64,000 bases of DNA from Scleroderma bovista. Taxonomy: Eukaryota; Basidiomycota; Agaricomycetes; Boletales; Sclerodermataceae. How positions within the stretch are numbered: position 1 is the first letter of the stretch; each line of letters opens with the position of its first letter. Below the pieces are notes generated by a model, which ran no database searches, was not told where the DNA came from, and saw only the letters and a list, made by a program, of their open reading frames with translations. Of this stretch, positions 58,753 to 64,000 are shown piece after piece. The translations under genes and the position numbers were made by a program. The DNA is taken from the NCBI GenBank assembly GCA_037178675.1, contig JAYMGJ010000639.1, positions 1-64,000 on the forward strand, read 5' to 3'.

Positions 58753-60387
58753 ATGATCCATCTGGTTATCCATTCGCTCGCTCTTCTAGGTTTTGTATCA
58801 GGTTCACCCACGCAAGATCCACTGTCTGTCAATTCAAACAAAAAGTTTTACGATGTTCAGGTTCATACCCCATGTTCTCCGAGAAGTTGATTGTTCTCAC
58901 TTGCAGTTTCACAGGCCCACCGTGGAGGGAGGGGAAACACTGTTGAGAGCATTCTACCGAGCTTTGCATGGTATAGTGATATCGATGGGCATTGCCTCCA
59001 TCCTTTGCCACAACTATGTGTAGGGGACTTGTTGACGGCGCTACTACCTTGGAACTAGACAACGGAATTACCCTGGTTGGTACTTTCGTCTGTCCTATCC
59101 ATTCTCGTAGTCAATGCTACCTTCTAGGACGGTGAGGTCGTCGTCTGGCATGACGAAGAAATTACGGCTGCGAAATGTCGCGATACCAAACCTGTTGTAT
59201 GTCAAATGTGTTGTTATACTTCCGCAGTCAGATTTAACATTCCTAGGTCCCTAATGACCCAAGTTTCCCGTATGTGGGGAAATACATTGCCAACCTGACT
59301 CTTGCTCAGATAAAAACCCTTGACTGTGGTTCTCAGCGGCAAGTAAACTATCGTAAGGAGGCATTAATTTTATTCTTCGCATTATTGAAGTAATTATGGG
59401 CGTAGCTCAACAGTTGCTTTATCCTGGTGCACGGATATCAACGCTGAAGGAAGTCTTTGACTTTGTTTCATGTGCTGATCCGACACATCAAATGCTGTGG
59501 AATATCGAGTCAAAGATTGGCGCTCATTTCCCTAACCGGACAGCTGGCGTTCAAGACTTTGTCCAGAAACAACATGTCATTTTTCAGTCGAGCGCTTACT
59601 ATCGGTCGATAACTGTGAGCTGTCTTTATACTCTATTTAACTGTCTTCTCAAGTCATGTGCTCAGTACCAGAGTTTCGACTGGAGAACACTCATTGCAAT
59701 GAAGGTGAGAGGCTGGTTGGTTTTGCAAAAAATACACCAGAACCCAATTTCATTTACAGGAACTTGACCCTAGGATAACTACGTCTGCCTTAATCGACGA
59801 GTACGTAAAATGAATATCTGTTAACATGCCTGAATTGATGCACCACAGAGATACCGCATTCATGCCAGACAACTCTACGACACCTTGGTTAGCAGGCTAC
59901 CGCCTAGATGAGTTCCCAGGCCCATCTTTTGGTGAACAAATCGCCCAGGCTGCACGCCGCATCAATGCCGATATCCTGTCACCAACTGCTACAGTTACCA
60001 TTTCTTCCCCGAAGAACCCTTCGGAGATGGTGCAATTTACTACTCAGAGCCTAGTTAATGAGGCTCATCGACTTGGCATGCAAGTCAAGCCTTTCACGGT
60101 AAGTCATGGCAATGTCGCCTTCGTACTTCCATTAGACGTTGTGCCAGGTTAACTGCCTGGGTATTGCCGATGAGCTCTTTCACTGGGGTGCAGATGGGAT
60201 CATCACGGATTGTAAGTCGCTCGAGTCGCGTAGCATGGGGTCACTTTGGCTCAGCATTCTGGTGGCAGATCCTGGTGTAGTTCGCAGATGGGCAAAGCAG
60301 CACGGTCTTTCCGTCGCTCCAAAGTACCCCAAGCAGCGTGTTTTCTCTTGCCTGGAGAGGCATATGCAACAGGATACTGTCAATTGA
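58753..60387 (+). CDS. Glycerophosphodiester phosphodiesterase, likely secreted
   Basis: Hydrolyses glycerophosphodiesters to glycerol-3-phosphate and an alcohol. Start MIHLVIHSLALLGFVSGSPT has a hydrophobic core and a likely signal peptidase site (VSG-SP). Catalytic motifs: AHRGGRGNTVESILPSFAW (H-R-x(2)-R-G-N-T-x-E), TTLELDNGIT with the metal acids, EVVVWHDEEI with the second His, then DPSFPYVGKYIANLTLAQIK, MLWNIESKIGAHFPNRT, FQSSAYYRSIT, FDWRTLIAMK, PSFGEQIAQAARRINADILS, EAHRLGMQVKPFT, LGIADELFHWGADGIITD and YPGVVRRWAKQHGLSVAPKY. The eukaryotic GDPD fold order is complete. About nine introns, several inferred; a tiny exon join at 58,908-58,980 is the least certain. It may act in phosphorus recycling outside the cell. 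Confidence 0.88.
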
Positions 60388-60838
60388 ATTCGTTACCTCG
60401 CATAACTGGCATTTTTCTTATTATTATTATTATACTTGCTGTGCGTAGAGTGCGGCATTCTTAGACGTGCCGCAGTTAATGGGCGCAACGATGATATCTA
60501 CGAATCACGATTAGCCTGCCGTCTTGATTCATGTTGTGCGCAGCACACCTGCTGGCCATTGTACCACGTCGTCGTTCGGCAAGTGACGACAATGCTGGGG
60601 AGGACGTCGATCCTTGATGCCAGTCACTCGTTTTGACTTCGGCACCCCGAAGTCTGACACTGACACCTGCTGTGGCCCTGCAGGGTTAACTGGCAAAAAC
60701 TCCTGACCGCAGCGCGCATGCCCACGCGTCAGGACGGCATCGCCTGGCTTCAGCATGCTGGCTGAAGAATGCGGATGACTTGTATAAAATCACTCTCAGA
60801 CGGCTGCAACCTACTGTCACAATCACCCCTTGCCTGCA
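60388..60838. promoter_or_regulatory. Promoter of FAD monooxygenase, with TATA-like box
   Basis: The 450-bp gap starts with a TTA/ATT-rich tract (60419-60435). TATAAAA at 60783-60789 lies about 50 bp before the ATG at 60839, an appropriate place for a TATA box, unusual here because most genes in the window lack one. Confidence 0.5.
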
Positions 60839-62434
60839 ATGCATTCGCATTCTAACAAGTTTGAAGTCATCGTCGCAGGAGGAGGCATCGCCGGGGTGAG
60901 TGTGGTCTGGCGTCACTTTGCTGAATAATACAAATCTACTAGGCGGCGGTGGCTCTCTTCCTATCGCATCTCAACGTCCATGTCACTATCCTTGAAAGTC
61001 GTCCCTGTCGCCCAACTACACATGAAGGCGGCATCATCATGCTTGGTCCAAATGGGATGAATGTCCTCCAAGGACTTGGCTTGGCTGACAAATTGTTGCA
61101 GAGGGACAGTGGACTCCAAGTGTCGCATATCACCTTCAACGATGACAATGGCCAGCTTATTGGTCATGTTCCGCAAGGATCTGTGGAGCGCCATGGCTTT
61201 TTGTCCACAGTCATCCTGCGCTGGGATATTCATGAGGTCTTGTTAGACGAAGTGGAACGAAAGGGCCTTGATATGCGGTGGAACTCGCGTGTCCAGTCCG
61301 CCGACGAGTCAGACAGCGGTGTTCTTGTCCACTGGTCTGAGGCTGGCGAGATGAAGGAGAGGAAAGCGGATCTCTTCATCGGCGCTGATGGCATATGGAG
61401 TATGACCAGGCCAAGGTATTTCTTCTGTCCAACATGTGACAACACCTTTGATTTTGTGTGAAGCATGTACAAGTGCATGGGGCTGGAGGCACCGAAGCCG
61501 AGATACAGCGGTCTGGTTGGCATAGGGTTCATCCTTTCCGTAGACGCCGTCCCAGGCATCTCGAATATTCTTACGCTAGAACAGCCGGTGGTCATGGTCC
61601 ACAGCCGTCTCGGTTTTGTGGGCATGATGCGTTATGATAAAGACGGGAAGAAAATATGTTGGTGAGTGGATTATCAACCTCCATGGCTTCTGTCAACATT
61701 GAGTACGTCGAACTGCGTAGGTGGACGACTCACGAAGCTTCCGAAAGGTCTCGTGAAGAGTGGAAGATTCCTAGAGAACAACTGTTCCGCGAGGCAAGGT
61801 TATATTCCCGGTGACACTTTACCGCGATGTTTTGACTCCTGCGTTAGCTCCACGAACGCTACTCCAAGAGTGCATTCCCAGTCCCACAATTGATACAAGC
61901 ATCCGAAGCATCGGGCGAACAGCCCTTACTTATATGGCCGGTATACGAGGTGGAGAAACTTGGTAAATGGCACAGCAAACGGCTTGTTTTGATAGGCGAT
62001 GCTGCTCATGGTATATCTGATCTTTGGATAAGAGTACGCGGAATAACTAACGAGTCCTATAAGCTATGCCACCACATTCGGGGCAAGGGGCATCCCAGGC
62101 ACTCGAAGATGCTGCATATCTATCTTATCTGATCCGCCAGTACCTCGACCAACGCAGTAACTCAGTTCAGGGGTCCGCTGGGACGGAACTGCATTCCCTC
62201 CTGGATACCTTTCAAAAGGAGCGGCAGCCTCGGGTCGATGAAATTGTTGACGAAGCCAACCGGCGTGGAGACAACAAGCGGGAGACTGGTCAGATTGGAA
62301 TGTTCATTCGGAAGTGGATGATGAAGATCTTGTTTTTATTTATGTCACAGAAGTGGATGGATGGATGGTTTTCTTACAAAGTTCCAGGTATCGACGAGTG
62401 GGCAGGTATACGTTCAGCCGCAAGGCAAGAGTAG
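60839..62434 (+). CDS. FAD-dependent monooxygenase (salicylate hydroxylase-like)
   Basis: Flavin hydroxylase of the PHBH fold. Start MHSHSNKFEVIVAGGGIAG has the dinucleotide GxGxxG motif (one intron after the second exon joins AGGGIAG to AAVALFLSHLNV). Then RPCRPTTHEGGIIMLGPNGM, LRWDIHEVLLDEVERKG, DLFIGADGIWS (DG motif), LEQPVVMVHSRLGFVGMMRY, and later RLVLIGDAAH plus AMPPHSGQGASQALEDAAYL, the GD motif. The stop is at 62432-62434. The middle between 61,430 and 61,960 has several short introns and was not fully resolved. The end MFIRKWMMKILFLFMSQKW is hydrophobic and may touch membrane. Substrate unknown; no gene cluster surrounds it. Confidence 0.85.
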
Positions 62435-62593
62435 TTTTTTTCTAATTGTCAGTACATCTTGGTAGTGAAATGTAAGGCTCGTCATCGGATTGGTCGCTCG
62501 GGAATATACGGGTGTGAAGAGTTCAACTCCGCCAACTAGAATTTCGATATTCGACCACACTCCAGTCAAAACGTTGCTGGCAACAGAATAACC

Positions 62594-63599
62594 ATGGCCT
62601 CGTCCCAAGTGGTCAGAAAAGCCATCAACATTTCCCCCACTGTCCGCGCTCTCCCTAGTGGCCTCCCATATGCACCCCGCCTCGACCTTTCCGCGCGTGC
62701 ACCCTCGGACGGTCATGACCATAGTCACGGACCTGCCTTGCGTTCGGATACTCCCAGTCGTTTCACCGGTGGTCTGAAGTCCACGCCTGCTGGATTAGTC
62801 TATAGGACCGTCTTCAGTCAGTTTTCATTCCTGGTTATGTGTCCTGCTGGTCTTTCACATAGCTCACATATTTCTGTTCTTAGCCCCACCGGCAGCGACT
62901 CTTTACCAACAACGTCACATTCACACTTCCATCGTCGCAAAAGATGCATCAGAAGTCCCCGACTTTTCTGCCTACCGCCCACGGTCAGACAGCAGCAACC
63001 GCGCTTTGTCTTATTTCATGGTCGGTTCACTGGGTGTCCTCTCTGCCTCTGCTGCCAAGTCTACCCTCACCGGTTTCCTCGAGACCATGGCTGCTTCAGC
63101 GGATGTCCTTGCCCTTGCCAAAACTGAGGTTGAACTTGCCAGCATCCCTGAGGGCAAGAACGTCATTATTAAATGGCGCGGCAAGCCCGTCTTCATTCGA
63201 CATAGAACGTCAGACGAGATCGAGGAAGCCCGGACTGTAGACTGGAAGTCCCTGAGGGATCCTCAATCGGACGAGGACCGCGTGAAGAAGCCAGAATGGT
63301 TAGTCATGCTAGGTGTATGTACCCACCTTGGTTGTGTCCCCATCGGTGAGTCCGGTGATTATGGAGGATGGTTCTGTCCGTGTCATGGATCCCATTATGA
63401 TATCTGTGAGTTCTGCTCATTCGTGGGTTTGCACGGGGATCTGACTATCCACAGCTGGTCGCGCGCGTAAGGGACCTGCACCTGTACGTTTTTCTGATAT
63501 CGAAAGTGTGATGCATCCCGTCTCATGGTTTTCCAGCTCAACTTGGAAATTCCTCCCTATGAGTTGAACGAGGCAGATGGCAAGCTTGTCATCGGATGA
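62594..63599 (+). CDS. RIP1: Rieske iron-sulfur protein of complex III
   Basis: Carries the [2Fe-2S] cluster that oxidises ubiquinol in the bc1 complex. Presequence [20 protein letters not shown], then [20 protein letters not shown]; introns follow; [10 protein letters not shown], then the single membrane helix and flexible hinge [60 protein letters not shown] and [20 protein letters not shown]. The cluster ligands are in [11 protein letters not shown] and CPCHGSHYD (C-x-H and C-x2-H pairs; the Cys pair also forms the disulfide). The end [19 protein letters not shown] completes the fold after two small introns. All ligands intact. Confidence 0.96.
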
Positions 63600-63782
63600 A
63601 GACTCGGCAGCATCTGGGTTTTGTCTTGCTAGTGCTAATAGAATGGGCAATAATAGATATTTCTCATATACCTCACAAACAAGGCTACATGGTATTTCGA
63701 TGGCTACAAATAAGGTGTTGTTCGATATAATTCTGGGGGTATACCATGGTCCATCGCCTCAAGGGATCTGCATTATGCTGAT

Positions 63783-64000
63783 TCAAGGAGGTTTGGGTGC
63801 TGAGTGTGGGATAAGGATGGGCGACGTTTAAGTAAGCGTGCAATCCCGCTGGCCTTGCTCACCGTAGGTGATCCATCGCTGCCACTGCGAGATGCTCTGC
63901 GGGTAAATTTGTCCCAAACACTCGGCGCTGTGGTGAGAGGCGCTGAACTTGGTGTCCCCGGCCGAGAACATGAGGAGGTTGATAATATCGGCATCGGGGG
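63783..64000 (-). CDS. Partial gene cut by the right edge, unrecognised
   Basis: The minus-strand frame is open at the edge. Best reading: PDADIINLLMFSAGDTKFSA, then AECLGQIYPQSISQWQRW and ITY, then a GTGAGC donor and an intron of about 63 bp, ending APKPP and a stop at 63783. A competing unspliced frame (stop at 63773) is Ser/Thr/Arg-rich and looks like a shadow. I do not recognise the family; the 5' part lies beyond the window. Confidence 0.4.

Noticed and set aside
60839..62434. FAD monooxygenase as part of a secondary-metabolite cluster
   Set aside because: Its neighbours are a phosphodiesterase and Rieske protein with no tailoring enzymes or transporters nearby.
1..64000. CRISPR arrays, insertion sequences, defence islands or biosynthetic cluster
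   Set aside because: No direct-repeat arrays, transposase or reverse-transcriptase motifs, terminal repeats, or NRPS/PKS/terpene cyclase motifs are visible; the gene content is eukaryotic housekeeping.

Overview
The window is nuclear DNA of a filamentous basidiomycete, most likely a mushroom-forming Agaricomycete. The evidence is dense genes on both strands, almost every gene broken by introns of about 45-65 bp with GT..AG ends, tiny exons, and basidiomycete-style protein families (a BTG/Tob-domain protein, TRAX, an HP1-type chromodomain protein, BTB/POZ, MTC1, a DinB-like protein). There is no bacterial operon structure, CRISPR array, rRNA or clear transposon. About 30 protein genes can be supported; most were assembled by joining exons across short introns, so few are single open frames. 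Exon joins are by eye. Where I counted them completely (HIT protein, TRAX, COX19, bZIP) the spliced lengths are exact multiples of three.

Layout. 1-2.4 kb: a truncated minus-strand gene at the edge, a doubtful small gene, then nothing clear. 2.4-11.1 kb: a 3'-5' exonuclease, an unrecognised basic Ser/Pro-rich protein, a RING-HC protein, and a head-to-head TRAX / HIT pair only 56 bp apart. 11.3-19.8 kb: one very large, many-intron gene for the proteasome activator BLM10/PA200. 19.9-31.2 kb, all on the minus strand: an unrecognised coiled-coil protein, biotin synthase, a BTG/Tob protein, acyl-CoA thioesterase, RAD14/XPA, RPD3 histone deacetylase and a DinB-like protein. 31.8-42.2 kb: succinyl-CoA ligase beta, a roughly 5-kb gene for a giant disordered protein, splicing factor SPF27, complex I 30-kDa subunit and MTC1. 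42.3-48.4 kb: a chromodomain protein with an in-frame TGA near its 3' end, a BTB protein and a Ras GTPase. 50.9-64 kb: Yippee, Nudix hydrolase, NPL4, a bZIP factor, COX19, a secreted glycerophosphodiesterase, an FAD monooxygenase, the Rieske iron-sulfur protein, and a truncated gene at the right edge.

Functionally this is core housekeeping: mitochondrial respiration and TCA cycle (LSC2, the 30-kDa complex I subunit, COX19, RIP1, plus BIO2), protein turnover (BLM10, NPL4, RING), DNA repair (RAD14), chromatin (RPD3, chromodomain protein), splicing (SPF27) and small-RNA/tRNA processing (TRAX). I see no biosynthetic cluster or defence island. The points most worth following up are the chromodomain/SPOC-like protein with its apparent nonsense codon, the 8-nt last exon of BLM10 that completes its C-terminal YYA motif, the GTGACC-repeat mini-promoter between TRAX and HIT, and the large conserved-looking but unnamed disordered protein at 33.6-38.5 kb.
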